The notes: a model not told the origin generated them from the sequence alone. Positions 1-8,409 are shown, counted from the first letter of the stretch. The stretch is DNA of 64,000 nt from Pseudomonas oryzihabitans (GCF_006384975.1 NZ_CP021645.1:1950001-2014000), one strand, 5' to 3'. Translations and numbers: made by a program.

Positions 1-962
1 AGGGGCTCGCCACCCGCGATGCGCAGCATGGCCTGCACCAAATCGATACCGGTGACCATCTCGCTGACAGGATGCTCGACCTGGATGCGGGTGTTCATCT
101 CGATGAAGAAGAACTCGCCGCTATGCTCATCGAACAGGTATTCCAGGGTGCCGGCACCGCGATACCCCAGGCGCTGCGCCAGGCGTACCGCACTCGCACA
201 GAGGGCTTCGCGCTGGCCCTCATTCAGCGCAGCCGAGGGCGCTTCCTCGAAGACCTTCTGCCGGCGACGCTGCAGCGAACACTCGCGCTCGAACAGGTGC
301 ACGACACGCTCACCGTCACCAAGGACCTGCACTTCGATGTGTCGCGCCCGGTGGATGAAGCGCTCCAGATACACCGCACCGGAGCCGAACGCCGCCTGCG
401 CCTCGCGCTGAGCAATCGGGAACTCGCGGCGCAGGTCATCGGCATCCTGGGCGATGCGGATGCCACGCCCGCCACCACCGGCGGAAGCCTTGATCAACAA
501 CGGATAGCCGACCTCCTGCGCACAGCGCAATGCCGACTCGAGGTCCTCCAGCTCACCCGGCGAGCCCGGCACCACCGGCACACCGGCCTCCATCGCAGTA
601 CGCCGCGCCTCGGCCTTGTCGCCCATGCGGCGGATGGTCTGCGCATCCGGACCGACGAAGATCAGTCCGGCATCGACCACCGTCTGAGCGAAGGCGGCAC
701 TCTCGGAGAGGAAGCCATAGCCGGGGTGGATCGAGTCCGCACCGCTATCCCGCGCCGCCTGCAGCAAGACCTCGGCATTGAGGTAGCTGCGGTCGGCACG
801 GGCCGGACCGATGATCCGTACTTCGTCGGCCTGGCGCGCCGCCAGTGAATCGGCATCCGCTTCGCTGCATGCCGCAACGGTGGGAATCCCCAAGGCTCGC
901 GCCGCGCGGATGATGCGTACGGCGATCTCGCCACGATTGGCGATCAGCAGTTTCTTCAGCAT
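1..962 (-). CDS. biotin carboxylase (acetyl-CoA carboxylase AccC-like), 3' part outside window
   Basis: The reading frame begins at an ATG at 962 and stays open to the left edge, giving about 320 N-terminal residues of a roughly 450-residue family. It opens with MLKKLLIANRGEIA, the nucleotide-binding start of biotin carboxylases. The glycine-rich loop KASAGGGGRGIRI and the ATP-grasp segment FFIEMNTRIQVEHPV follow. The enzyme carboxylates biotin on a carrier protein using ATP and bicarbonate. The carrier lies immediately upstream (stop about 10 bp before this start), and pxpA precedes that, so this is probably a dedicated paralogue rather than the housekeeping AccC. The family is clear; the in vivo acceptor is unknown. 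Confidence 0.93.
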   Translation of the reverse strand, partial: MLKKLLIANRGEIAVRIIRAARALGIPTVAACSEADADSLAARQADEVRIIGPARADRSYLNAEVLLQAARDSGADSIHPGYGFLSESAAFAQTVVDAGLIFVGPDAQTIRRMGDKAEARRTAMEAGVPVVPGSPGELEDLESALRCAQEVGYPLLIKASAGGGGRGIRIAQDADDLRREFPIAQREAQAAFGSGAVYLERFIHRARHIEVQVLGDGERVVHLFERECSLQRRRQKVFEEAPSAALNEGQREALCASAVRLAQRLGYRGAGTLEYLFDEHSGEFFFIEMNTRIQVEHPVSEMVTGIDLVQAMLRIAGGEP

Positions 963-972
963 GTTCAGGCCC

Positions 973-1221
973 TCACGCGTCGACGCTGATGGTCGCGAGT
1001 GCCTGCCCCGGCTCGACCGGATCGCCGTCTTCCACCAAGAAGGCCTGCAGGGTACCGGCACGCTCAGCGAGCACTTCGGAGAACTGTTTCATCACCTCGA
1101 TCAGTCCGATCACACTGCCGGGTTCGACCCAATGACCCACCTCGACATAGACCGGGGCGTCCGGCGCAGACTTGCGGTAGAAGGTGCCCGGCAAGGGCGA
1201 CTGCACGTTATGTTCAGTCAT
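973..1221 (-). CDS. biotin carboxyl carrier protein (AccB-like, short)
   Basis: An 82-residue single-domain biotinyl carrier. The modified lysine is Lys45 in the motif EVMKQF, where the common form is EAMKM. The rest is the usual beta-hammerhead with EPGQALATI near the end. It lacks the long N-terminal extension of housekeeping AccB (about 150 residues), so it resembles the carriers encoded next to LamB/YcsF genes. An AGGA ribosome site precedes the ATG at 1221. It lies between pxpA and a biotin carboxylase in one minus-strand operon, which points to a two-subunit biotin-dependent carboxylase working near 5-oxoproline metabolism. That link is inferred from context. Confidence 0.88.
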   Translation of the reverse strand: MTEHNVQSPLPGTFYRKSAPDAPVYVEVGHWVEPGSVIGLIEVMKQFSEVLAERAGTLQAFLVEDGDPVEPGQALATISVDA

Positions 1222-1290
1222 GACTGTTCCTCATTGCTCCAATGTGCGGATGGCAGATTCAACAAGGGGGATCCCGTCGTGCGGGGGCGC

Positions 1291-2052
1291 TCAGTGCGGC
1301 GCCTTGATGGTGATGCCAGCGTCCTGCAAGGCCGCTCGGATCGCCTGGACCAGCGCCAGTGCGCCGGGGGTGTCACTGTGGATACAGATCGAATCGAAGG
1401 CGATTTCGATGTCGTCACCCTCGACCGTCCGCACGACTCCTTTCTGGCAAGCCCGCAGCACCTTGGCGGCAACCTCCCAAGGGTCGAGCGCCTTGACTCG
1501 GCGGATGAAGACGATGGAGCCGCTGTTGTCGTAATCGCGATCAGCGTAGAACTCGCGTACCGTCGGCTGGCCCAACGCCTGGGCGACGCGCCAGGTGGCC
1601 GAACCGGGCATGCAGAACAACAGGAGCTGCGGATCGACACGCTGCAGCGTCTCGACGAATTCGCGGGCGGCCCGCTCGTCTCGCGCCAGGTGCATGTACA
1701 AGGCGCCATGCGGCTTGATGTGCTGCAGCTCCGCGCCATGCAGGCGCGCGAACTCACGCAGGGCGCCGAGCTGGTAGAGCATGTCGTTGATCAGCTCGGT
1801 GACGGGCGCGTCGAGGTACCGACGGCCGAAGCCGACCAGGTCACGGAAGCCGGGGTGGGCACCGATACCGACGCCAAGTTCGAGGGCCCGCTCGACGGTA
1901 CGGCGCATGATGTTCGGATCACCGGCGTGGAAACCGGTGGCGATGTTGGCACTGCTGATCAGCGGCATGATCGCCTCATCCACGCCATCGCCGATGGTCC
2001 AGGGGCCGAAACCTTCACCCATGTCGGAATTGAGATCGACTGTTTTCATCAC
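1291..2052 (-). CDS. pxpA: 5-oxoprolinase subunit A (LamB/YcsF family)
   Basis: A 253-residue protein of full family length. It starts with [14 protein letters not shown] and carries the family signatures [22 protein letters not shown] and [11 protein letters not shown]. Known PxpA works with PxpB and PxpC in ATP-dependent cleavage of 5-oxoproline to glutamate. PxpB and PxpC are not in the window and may lie past the left edge. The gene heads a minus-strand operon with a biotin carrier and biotin carboxylase and is divergent from a LysR regulator at 2179. The start could be either of two adjacent ATG codons. Confidence 0.93.
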   Translation of the reverse strand: MMKTVDLNSDMGEGFGPWTIGDGVDEAIMPLISSANIATGFHAGDPNIMRRTVERALELGVGIGAHPGFRDLVGFGRRYLDAPVTELINDMLYQLGALREFARLHGAELQHIKPHGALYMHLARDERAAREFVETLQRVDPQLLLFCMPGSATWRVAQALGQPTVREFYADRDYDNSGSIVFIRRVKALDPWEVAAKVLRACQKGVVRTVEGDDIEIAFDSICIHSDTPGALALVQAIRAALQDAGITIKAPH

Positions 2053-2178
2053 CGCGTGGCCTCTGTCTTCGAAGGTGCAAGGTCAGTGCAGTGACGTTAA
2101 GTCGCAGGGGTGGTATTGGGTAGATTTATTATCCGATAGAGTAGTTTCGGAAAAATCGATACCTAGCCGAGCAGTCCT
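2053..2178. promoter_or_regulatory. divergent promoter region pxpA / lysR
   Basis: A 126-bp intergenic region between two divergent genes. Its AT-rich middle (2120-2160) contains the small dyad TATCCGATA at 2130-2138. By analogy with other LysR-divergent loci, the 2179 regulator probably binds here. No convincing -35/-10 pair could be assigned. Confidence 0.4.
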
Positions 2179-3096
2179 ATGGCCTTCACCCTGCGTCAGG
2201 TGCGTTACTTCGTCGCCACCGCCGAGATCGGACAGATTTCCCAAGCGGCGGCGAACCTGCACATCTCGCAATCAGCGATCACCAGCGCGATCCAGGAACT
2301 GGAGCATCTGCTCGGCGCCGCCTTGTTCACGCGCACGGCCCAGGGCATGACGCTGACCGATAACGGTCGGCACTTCCTCAACCACGCCTATTCGATCCTG
2401 CGTAGCGTCGATGACGCGCTGAACAGCCCATTGCCGGACACCCAGTTCAACGGCAGCTTGAACGTGGCCGCCAGTTACACCGTGATGGGCTATTTCCTGC
2501 CGCACCACCTGCAACGCCTGGCGCAGTGGTATCCGGACCTGCACATGCATCTACACGAACGGGAACGGGTGGATATCGAGCAGGGGCTGCTCGACGGCCG
2601 CTACGACATGGCCGTCGTGCTTACCGGCAACCTGACCGAGCCGCAGATCGCCGCGGAAACCCTTTTCAGCTCGACGCGCCGGCTCTGGCTGCCAGCGCGC
2701 CATCCTCTGGTCGAGCAACCTGCGGTAAACCTGGCCGATGTCGCCGCTCAGCCGTACATCATGCTCACGGTCGACGAAGCCGGTGAGTCCTCCATGCGTT
2801 ACTGGCGCGCCAGTGGGCAAGAGCCGCGGGTGATCTTGCGCACCAGTTCAGTGGAAGCCGTTCGTAGCATGGTCGCCAATGGCTCCGGCGTCGCCATCCT
2901 ATCCGACCTGGTCTACCGTCCCTGGTCGCTGGAAGGTAAACGCATCGAGACGCTGAGCCTGCTTGACCCGGTTCCCCCGATGAGCGTGGGCTTGGCCTGG
3001 CACCGAGAGCGTGAGCTGACGCCCGCGATGCAGGCCTTCCGCGAATATTTCCGCCAGTCCTTCCTGACCCCGCAACTGACCAGTACGAGACGCTAG
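2179..3096 (+). CDS. LysR-family transcriptional regulator
   Basis: A 305-residue LysR regulator. The N-terminal winged helix-turn-helix (about residues 3-60) includes GQISQAAANLHISQSAITSAIQELEH. The effector domain begins near residue 90 (SLNVAASYTVMGYFLPHHL). It is divergent from the pxpA operon, so it probably controls that operon. The effector cannot be read from sequence; 5-oxoproline or a related amide is a context-based guess. The ATG at 2179 lies at the normal distance from the HTH. Confidence 0.9.
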   Translation: MAFTLRQVRYFVATAEIGQISQAAANLHISQSAITSAIQELEHLLGAALFTRTAQGMTLTDNGRHFLNHAYSILRSVDDALNSPLPDTQFNGSLNVAASYTVMGYFLPHHLQRLAQWYPDLHMHLHERERVDIEQGLLDGRYDMAVVLTGNLTEPQIAAETLFSSTRRLWLPARHPLVEQPAVNLADVAAQPYIMLTVDEAGESSMRYWRASGQEPRVILRTSSVEAVRSMVANGSGVAILSDLVYRPWSLEGKRIETLSLLDPVPPMSVGLAWHRERELTPAMQAFREYFRQSFLTPQLTSTRR

Positions 3097-3137
3097 GGCA
3101 CTGCAAAGAAGCTCAGTCGGGTCAGGACGAACAGCCA

Positions 3138-3308
3138 AGCTAGTGTGGTGTTTCAGAAATTACCTGCACAATTTTGGCGGCGCTTTTTCGGCCTTGGCGT
3201 TGTTGCCATTCCTCGCCATAGCCCTGCTATGACTCGTCGCGGCGCCTAGCCCAGGTCAAAAAATCACTCGCCAATTCTTGCGCGAACTTCTGAAACACCA
3301 CACTAGCT
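3138..3308. repeat. 171-bp long imperfect palindrome with 21-bp perfect inverted ends
   Basis: The ends at 3138-3158 and 3288-3308 are exact inverted complements (21 bp). The interior is also largely self-complementary, for example the inner arms around CAATTTTGGCGGC (from about 3169) and its counterpart near 3268. The centre is the small hairpin CATAG-CCCTG-CTATG. There is no coding capacity. It resembles a MITE or a foldback/REP-like intergenic element. It differs in sequence from the two 143-144-bp palindromes elsewhere in the window, though its architecture is similar. Confidence 0.85.
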
Positions 3309-3552
3309 CCAGGCTACCGAGGCGCGCTGCGCGTTATGCCGGTTGGCCGATTCGGCTATGCCTTGGCCTGACATCGTCGAAATCCGAGACCAATCGCAGG
3401 CTCGTCGAAGCTCGTTCGTTGCACGCTCAAGGTTATCCATGCTGCTCGACCAGGTGAGCCAGGAACAAACAGGATCGAGGCCCACGGCAAATGATGGCCG
3501 TGCAGGCACGGGACTGGCACAGTGGAAAACCAGTCCCATCGCGGAGACCACC
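3309..3552. other. non-coding stretch before the VOC gene
   Basis: A plus-strand frame runs through here in phase with the VOC gene, but it has no ribosome site, no recognisable domain and an unlikely composition. It probably holds only the VOC promoter and leader. No repeat or hairpin was seen beyond the palindromic element that ends at 3308. Confidence 0.4.
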
Positions 3553-3936
3553 ATGCTGATCGATCACCTGGATCACCTGGTCCTGACCACCGTGGACCTC
3601 GCCGCCTGCGAAGACTTCTACACCCGGGTGCTGGGCATGCGCCTGGAGGTGTTCGGCGCGGGACGCAAGGCGCTGAGATACGGCAACCAGAAGATCAACC
3701 TGCACGAGCGCGGCCGGGAATTCGAACCCAAGGCCCACCTGCCCGTGCCGGGCGCGCTCGATCTCTGCTTCATCGCCGGCCAGCCGCTCGCGGCAGTCAT
3801 CGCCCATCTGCAGCGCGAACGCTGGCCGATCGTGGAAGGCCCGGTGGACCGAACCGGTGCCAGGGGGCCGATCCGTTCGGTCTATGTGCGCGATCCGGAT
3901 CTCAACCTGATCGAGATCGCCGAATACCAGGCCTAG
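3553..3936 (+). CDS. VOC-family (glyoxalase/dioxygenase fold) protein
   Basis: A 127-residue vicinal-oxygen-chelate protein. The first beta-alpha-beta module is IDHLDHLVLTTVDLAACEDFYTRVLGM, and the second ends RSVYVRDPDLNLIEIAEY. Metal-ligand positions typical of the fold are visible: His near residue 8 and Glu in LIEIAEY. The ATG at 3553 is chosen because GGAG precedes it and the domain begins directly after it; an in-frame extension upstream has no domain. The substrate is unknown. It resembles the small stand-alone VOC proteins annotated as glyoxalase-like or fosfomycin-resistance-like. Its 3' end overlaps the convergent CAP-domain gene by 4 bp. Confidence 0.88.
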   Translation: MLIDHLDHLVLTTVDLAACEDFYTRVLGMRLEVFGAGRKALRYGNQKINLHERGREFEPKAHLPVPGALDLCFIAGQPLAAVIAHLQRERWPIVEGPVDRTGARGPIRSVYVRDPDLNLIEIAEYQA

Positions 3937-4781
3937 CGCGGCCGACCGAACACCTGCGTCCAGTAGAGACTATGGGTGCTGCGCGGATTCAAGGCATAGG
4001 CCGCGCCCATCTCGGTGAATTCCGGATTCATCAAATTGGCGCAGTGCCCCGGACTGGCCAGCCAGCCTTGCATGGCCTGGGCCACCGAGCCGGCGCCCGC
4101 GGCAATGTTCTCGCCGATGCGGGTCCACCCATAGCCCTGCTTGGCCACCCGCTCGGCTACGGTGCCGCCACCTGGCGCCGTGTGGGAGAAGTAGTCACGC
4201 CCGGCCATGTCCTGGCTGTGCGCCAGGGCGGCGTTGGCCAGGGCCGGATTCCAGCGCAGCGGCGCAGTCGCGGCGAAGCGGCGGGTGCCGCAGGTACGAC
4301 CCTGGGCGCGGGCACGATTGACCTCGGCCAGGACCGCCTGGCCGGCGGTCTGCCAATTGCCCAGGCCGGCGCTCACCACCGGGCGCGCCAGCACCAGCTG
4401 CCAGCGCGGCCCCTGCTGGCTCACGCCGATCTGGGCGTAGTCGGCGCTGGCCAGCGGGCGACAATACTGCTGGCGCAAGCCGGCCATGGCCGCCTGGGCG
4501 GTGGGCGCGCCGGCCAGCATGATCACCTGCACCGCCGCGGCCTGATAGCCCACGGCGCGCAGGTCACTCTGCAATCGGTCACGACCCGTCAGGCGCACGG
4601 CCGCCAGCCGGCTATCGGCAGCCAATGGCGCGGCAGCGCGTGCACCGGCACAACCCTGGGGGGCGGCGCGGTAGGCGTTGATCAGGCCGAGCAACTGGGC
4701 TTCCGCAGGGGTTGCCGCCAGGGCGACGTCGCTCAGCAGGCCAGCGGTCAGCAGGAGAGAAACAGCTAGGAAACGAGACAT
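3933..4781 (-). CDS. exported CAP-domain (SCP/PR-1, YkwD-like) protein
   Basis: A 282-residue protein with a signal peptide (about residues 1-22, ending DVALA-AT). The C-terminal CAP domain (about 145-280) has the family signatures NPALANAALAHSQDMA, DYFSHTAPGG and IGENIAAGAG, ending SLYWTQVFG. The N-terminal half is a second, more divergent unit with paired cysteines (about 27-140). Bacterial CAP proteins are periplasmic or secreted and their biochemical role is mostly unknown. It is convergent with the VOC gene and divergent from ppiC. Confidence 0.88.
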   Translation of the reverse strand: MSRFLAVSLLLTAGLLSDVALAATPAEAQLLGLINAYRAAPQGCAGARAAAPLAADSRLAAVRLTGRDRLQSDLRAVGYQAAAVQVIMLAGAPTAQAAMAGLRQQYCRPLASADYAQIGVSQQGPRWQLVLARPVVSAGLGNWQTAGQAVLAEVNRARAQGRTCGTRRFAATAPLRWNPALANAALAHSQDMAGRDYFSHTAPGGGTVAERVAKQGYGWTRIGENIAAGAGSVAQAMQGWLASPGHCANLMNPEFTEMGAAYALNPRSTHSLYWTQVFGRPR

Positions 4782-4929
4782 GCAAGCCGATCCGAAACAG
4801 GGAAGCGCTATGTACCCGGCCTGGCCACGGGGTGCAAGTCAGATGGGTGGCCAGCCGAAGAACGGACGGCAGTTTGCTTGCCAGGGCGATTGGGGTAGGC
4901 TCGCCGGTCAATTCAACAGGAGTCATCCC

Positions 4930-5211
4930 ATGGCCAAAGCCTCTGCCCGCCACATCCTGGTTTCCAGCGAAGCCAAGTGCAACGAACTCAAAGCCGCCAT
5001 CGAAGGGGGCGCCGACTTCGCCCAGGTGGCCAAGGACAACTCCAGCTGCCCGTCTAGCCGCCAGGGCGGTGACCTGGGTACCTTCCGCCCGGGCCAGATG
5101 GTCAAGGAATTCGACACCGTGGTGTTCAGCGCTCCGCTGCACCAGGTCCAGGGTCCGGTGAAGACCCAGTTCGGCTATCACCTGGTGGAAGTCACCAGCC
5201 GCGAGGATTGA
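4930..5211 (+). CDS. ppiC: peptidyl-prolyl cis-trans isomerase, parvulin type
   Basis: A 93-residue single-domain parvulin. It begins AKASARHILVSSEAKC and has the rotamase signature SSRQGGDLGTFRPGQMVKEFD, with a C-terminal FGYHLVEVT. There is no signal peptide or chaperone extension, so it should be cytosolic like E. coli PpiC (93 residues). The ribosome site AACAGGAG lies 6-7 bases before the ATG. It catalyses Xaa-Pro isomerisation during folding. Confidence 0.94.
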   Translation: MAKASARHILVSSEAKCNELKAAIEGGADFAQVAKDNSSCPSSRQGGDLGTFRPGQMVKEFDTVVFSAPLHQVQGPVKTQFGYHLVEVTSRED

Positions 5212-5311
5212 TCCCGCTGGCGCTCCCGCACCGTGTGGGAGCGTCGTTCCGTCCTTGTTCCGCGTTCCCGACTATCCTCCAGATTCCCCTGCCCCTTGCG
5301 AGGATAGCGCC

Positions 5312-5743
5312 TTGTCCACTCCCCTCTCCTGCCACGGCCAGTGCCTGTGCGGCGCCGTCCAGCTCGATTGCCGCCCCGACAGCACCGAGGTATCGGCCTG
5401 CCACTGCCAGACCTGCCGCCGCTGGGGCGGAGGCCCGCTGCTGGTCGCGGAATGCGCGCTGCCCCCCATCATCGGCGGCGGTGACGCCCTGGCCATCCAC
5501 GCCTCGTCCGACTGGGCGGAGCGCGGCTTCTGCCGCCACTGCGGCACCCATCTGTTCTACCGACTCAAGACCAAACCTTACTACGCCATCCCCGTCGGTC
5601 TGCTCGGCGACGGCCCGGATTGGACCCTGACCAGCGAAGTCTTCACCGACGCGAAACCCGCCTGGTACTGCTTCAGCAACCAGACCCGCCAGTTGACCGG
5701 CGCGCAGCTGTTCGCCGAACAGGATCCGTCCGACCCGACCTAG
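5312..5743 (+). CDS. GFA-family (CENP-V/Gfa fold) zinc protein
   Basis: A 143-residue Gfa-like protein with the expected zinc ligands: CLCGAV near residue 11, ACHCQTCRR near 30 and CRHCGTHLFY near 73. The family is named for the disputed glutathione-dependent formaldehyde-activating enzyme; most members have no known substrate. The start is taken as TTG at 5312 because GAGGA sits 8 bases upstream and the zinc-binding domain begins at once. An upstream TTG at 5255 is possible but lacks a ribosome site. Confidence 0.85.
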   Translation: MSTPLSCHGQCLCGAVQLDCRPDSTEVSACHCQTCRRWGGGPLLVAECALPPIIGGGDALAIHASSDWAERGFCRHCGTHLFYRLKTKPYYAIPVGLLGDGPDWTLTSEVFTDAKPAWYCFSNQTRQLTGAQLFAEQDPSDPT

Positions 5744-6029
5744 CGCCACGCTCCTGCGCCCTCGCTCGCCGTAACGGACGGATCACGCCGCATGAGTGGC
5801 TACCCAGCCGGGGGTGTCGCTACCGCTCGTCGGTACTGACCGGCGAGTATTCCCTCCGCTCCCTCCCTTGGGCAGTGGCCAAGTCCCAAGACCAAAGCCC
5901 GCTCAACCACCTCTGCTCTGACCGCAGGGTCACGGCCTAGGCCTTGGCTTGCGGCCCTGTTTTGCCACGAGCCGCGACCCGTTGGTCACCGATAGACGCC
6001 TGAAACCCACTCCACAGCTGCTCTACGAC

Positions 6030-6061
6030 TTTTGTAGTGACTATACAAAAGCACTACAAAA
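6030..6061. promoter_or_regulatory. operator-like inverted repeat 1 upstream of aceA
   Basis: TTTTGTAGTG at 6030-6039 and CACTACAAAA at 6052-6061 are perfect 10-bp inverted arms separated by 12 bp. The TGTAGT/ACTACA half-sites are like those I recall for RccR (RpiR family), reported to control aceA and other pyruvate and glyoxylate genes in Pseudomonas. The regulator assignment is an inference from memory. Confidence 0.65.
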
Positions 6062-6164
6062 CACGATTGACTACGCCTCGATCTCCTGCAAATCTCTAGT
6101 TGCACCGGACGCGAACCCTTATCCAAGCGGGTCGCGCCTGGGCTCCGGGTGACCCTCGGGCCGT

Positions 6165-6196
6165 CTTGCGTAGTGATGCTCAAGAGGCACTACAAG
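6165..6196. promoter_or_regulatory. operator-like inverted repeat 2 upstream of aceA
   Basis: GTAGTG at 6170-6175 and CACTAC at 6188-6193 again have a 12-bp spacer. This is the same core and spacing as the site at 6030-6061, 140 bp away, which argues for two sites for one protein, possibly with looping. The flanks match less well than in the first site. Confidence 0.55.
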
Positions 6197-6402
6197 AGAA
6201 GACGACTGGAACGCCACGCTGCTCGAGGCAGCGTCGCCAGAGGTAACGTCCGGATCCATGCAGGTACGTACGGCGACATGACTCGACAGCTGGGCTGACC
6301 TTTCGCCTTCGCGACCGGTATCCGGGTGGCAACCGCCATCCCGCTGCCGGACGTTGGGAAAAGACTGGTACCCAAGCAACCCTAATCAGGAAGGATCGAC
6401 TC

Positions 6403-7998
6403 ATGTCCGCTTACGAGAACGACGTTCAGGCCATCGCCGCCCTCAAGACCACCGCCGGCAACCACTGGAGCGCCATCAATCCGGAATACGCCGCACGGAT
6501 GCGCTTGCAGAATCGCTTCAAGACCGGTCTCGACATCGCCCGCCATTGCGCGGCCATCATGCGCCGGGACATGGCCGCCTACGACGCCGACAGCAGCGCC
6601 TACACCCAGTCGCTGGGCTGCTGGCACGGCTTCATCGGGCAGCAGAAGCTGATCGCCATCAAGAAGCACCTGGGCAGCACGAAAGGCCGCTACCTCTATC
6701 TGTCCGGCTGGATGATCGCCGCGCTGCGCTCGGAATTCGGCCCGCTGCCGGATCAGTCCATGCACGAGAAGACCAGCGTGCCGGCACTGATCGAAGAGCT
6801 CTACACCTTCCTGCGCCAGGCCGACGCCCGCGAGCTGGGCATGCTGTTCCGCGAGCTGGACGCCGCCCGCGCCGCCGACGAGAACGCCAAGGCCGCCGCT
6901 ATCCAGGCCAAGATCGACAACCATGAAACCCATGTGGTGCCGATCATCGCCGACATCGACGCCGGGTTCGGCAACGCCGAGGCCACCTACCTCTTGGCCA
7001 AGAAGATGATCGAGGCCGGGGCCTGCTGCATCCAGCTGGAAAATCAGGTCTCCGACGAGAAGCAGTGCGGCCACCAGGACGGCAAGGTCACGGTGCCCCA
7101 CGAGGACTTCCTGGCCAAGATCAACGCCGTGCGCTACGCCTTCCTCGAACTGGGCGTGGACGAGGGCGTCATCGTCGCCCGCACCGACTCCCTGGGCGCC
7201 GGCCTGACCAAGCAGATCGCCGTGAGCAAGCAGCCGGGCGACCTGGGCGACCAGTACAACAGCTTCCTCGACTGCGACGAGGTGGACGCCAGCCAGCTGG
7301 GCAACGGCGACGTCTTGATCAGCCGCGGCGGCAAGCTGCTCCGGCCCAAGCGCCTGGCCAGCGGCCTGTTCCAGTTCCGTGCCGGCAGCGGCGTGGATCG
7401 CGTGGTGCTGGACTGCATCACCTCGCTGCAGAACGGCGCCGACCTGCTGTGGATTGAGACCGAGAAGCCCCACGTCGGCCAGATCAAGGCCATGGTCGAC
7501 CGCATCCGCGAGGTCGTGCCCAACGCCAAGCTGGTCTACAACAACAGCCCGTCGTTCAACTGGACGCTGAGCTTCCGCCAGCAGGTGTTCGACGCCCTGC
7601 AGGCCGAGGGCAAGGACGTCTCCGCCTATGACCGCGCCAAGCTGATGAGCGTGGACTACGACGACACCGAACTGGGTCGCCTGGCTGATGCCCGCATCCA
7701 GAGCTTCCAGCGTGACGCGGCGCGGGAGGCAGGGATCTTCCATCACCTGATCACCCTGCCCACCTACCACACCGCGGCCCTGTCCACCGACAACCTGGCC
7801 AAGGGCTACTTCGCCGAGGAAGGCATGCTGGCCTACGTCAAGGGCGTGCAGCGCCAGGAGATCCGCCAGGGCATCGCCTGCGTCAAGCACCAGAACATGG
7901 CCGGCTCGGACATGGGCGACGACCACAAGGAATACTTTGCCGGGGAAGCCGCGCTCAAGGCGGCGGGCAAGGACAACACCATGAACCAGTTCCATTGA
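6403..7998 (+). CDS. aceA: isocitrate lyase (531-residue Pseudomonas type)
   Basis: A 531-residue isocitrate lyase that cleaves isocitrate to glyoxylate and succinate in the glyoxylate shunt. The catalytic cysteine is Cys222 in the motif KQCGH. The metal-binding segment IIADIDAGFGN and the conserved region NNSPSFNW are present. The length and insertions match the long Pseudomonas class rather than the 430-residue E. coli enzyme. A strong ribosome site (AGGAAGGA) precedes the ATG. It is followed by a small hypothetical gene and a strong terminator. The paired inverted repeats upstream indicate repression by a carbon-status regulator. Confidence 0.97.
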   Translation: MSAYENDVQAIAALKTTAGNHWSAINPEYAARMRLQNRFKTGLDIARHCAAIMRRDMAAYDADSSAYTQSLGCWHGFIGQQKLIAIKKHLGSTKGRYLYLSGWMIAALRSEFGPLPDQSMHEKTSVPALIEELYTFLRQADARELGMLFRELDAARAADENAKAAAIQAKIDNHETHVVPIIADIDAGFGNAEATYLLAKKMIEAGACCIQLENQVSDEKQCGHQDGKVTVPHEDFLAKINAVRYAFLELGVDEGVIVARTDSLGAGLTKQIAVSKQPGDLGDQYNSFLDCDEVDASQLGNGDVLISRGGKLLRPKRLASGLFQFRAGSGVDRVVLDCITSLQNGADLLWIETEKPHVGQIKAMVDRIREVVPNAKLVYNNSPSFNWTLSFRQQVFDALQAEGKDVSAYDRAKLMSVDYDDTELGRLADARIQSFQRDAAREAGIFHHLITLPTYHTAALSTDNLAKGYFAEEGMLAYVKGVQRQEIRQGIACVKHQNMAGSDMGDDHKEYFAGEAALKAAGKDNTMNQFH

Positions 7999-8024
7999 TC
8001 ACGGCCACTGTGGAGGACACGCTC

Positions 8025-8354
8025 ATGAACCTGAACGACAACCCCAGCCTGGACGACCTCAAGCAACTGTTCGCCCGGCTCAAGGACAAGAACCACAACC
8101 ACATCCTCTGGGTCTGCGAGAGCGGCGCGGTGCACGTCGACCGCCTGCCCGGCGGCGAGACGCCCGAACAGTTCGAACAGCGTCATCCCAGCCTGCGCAT
8201 CCGCTTCAAGACCTACAACAAGGGCGGCGGCTACGTTGGCAAGTCGGCGGCGGCGGATGAACACTTCATCCGAAGCGTCCACGCCGCCCTGCAGGAACAC
8301 TGGCGCCTGGCCGGACGGCAGCAGCAGCCGGCCTATGTGGATCGCTACTACTGA
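8025..8354 (+). CDS. conserved hypothetical protein downstream of aceA
   Basis: A 109-residue soluble protein with no signal peptide or membrane segment. The ATG at 8025 is preceded by GGAGG and is preferred over an upstream in-frame start that overlaps the aceA stop. Sequence features are a charged N-terminus (DDLKQLFARLKDKN), a hydrophobic strand HILWVCESGAVHVDRLP, and KTYNKGGGYVGKSAA near residue 70. It lies 26 bp after aceA and before a shared terminator, so it is probably co-transcribed. I do not recognise a function. Confidence 0.8.
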   Translation: MNLNDNPSLDDLKQLFARLKDKNHNHILWVCESGAVHVDRLPGGETPEQFEQRHPSLRIRFKTYNKGGGYVGKSAAADEHFIRSVHAALQEHWRLAGRQQQPAYVDRYY

Positions 8355-8409
8355 AATGAAAAAGGGCGCGGCGGGTAGTTGAACACCCGCTACGCCCTGC
8401 CCCACCTCT

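Larger units (their letters stand above)
5744..6402. promoter_or_regulatory. 659-bp non-coding leader and promoter region of aceA
   Basis: Only short frames without ribosome sites occur here. The region holds two matched inverted repeats (6030-6061 and 6165-6196) and then about 200 bp of leader before the aceA ribosome site AGGAAGGA at 6389-6396. No convincing promoter hexamers were identified. The length suggests a multi-input promoter, as expected for the glyoxylate shunt. Confidence 0.55.

Noticed and set aside
811..2094. Long plus-strand open frame (427 codons) opposite pxpA and the biotin genes
   Set aside because: It is the antisense shadow of three well-supported minus-strand genes in GC-rich DNA, with no ribosome site or domain.
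5949..6379. Small frames in the aceA leader
   Set aside because: No ribosome sites or recognisable sequence, and they span the inverted repeats. Treated as regulatory DNA.
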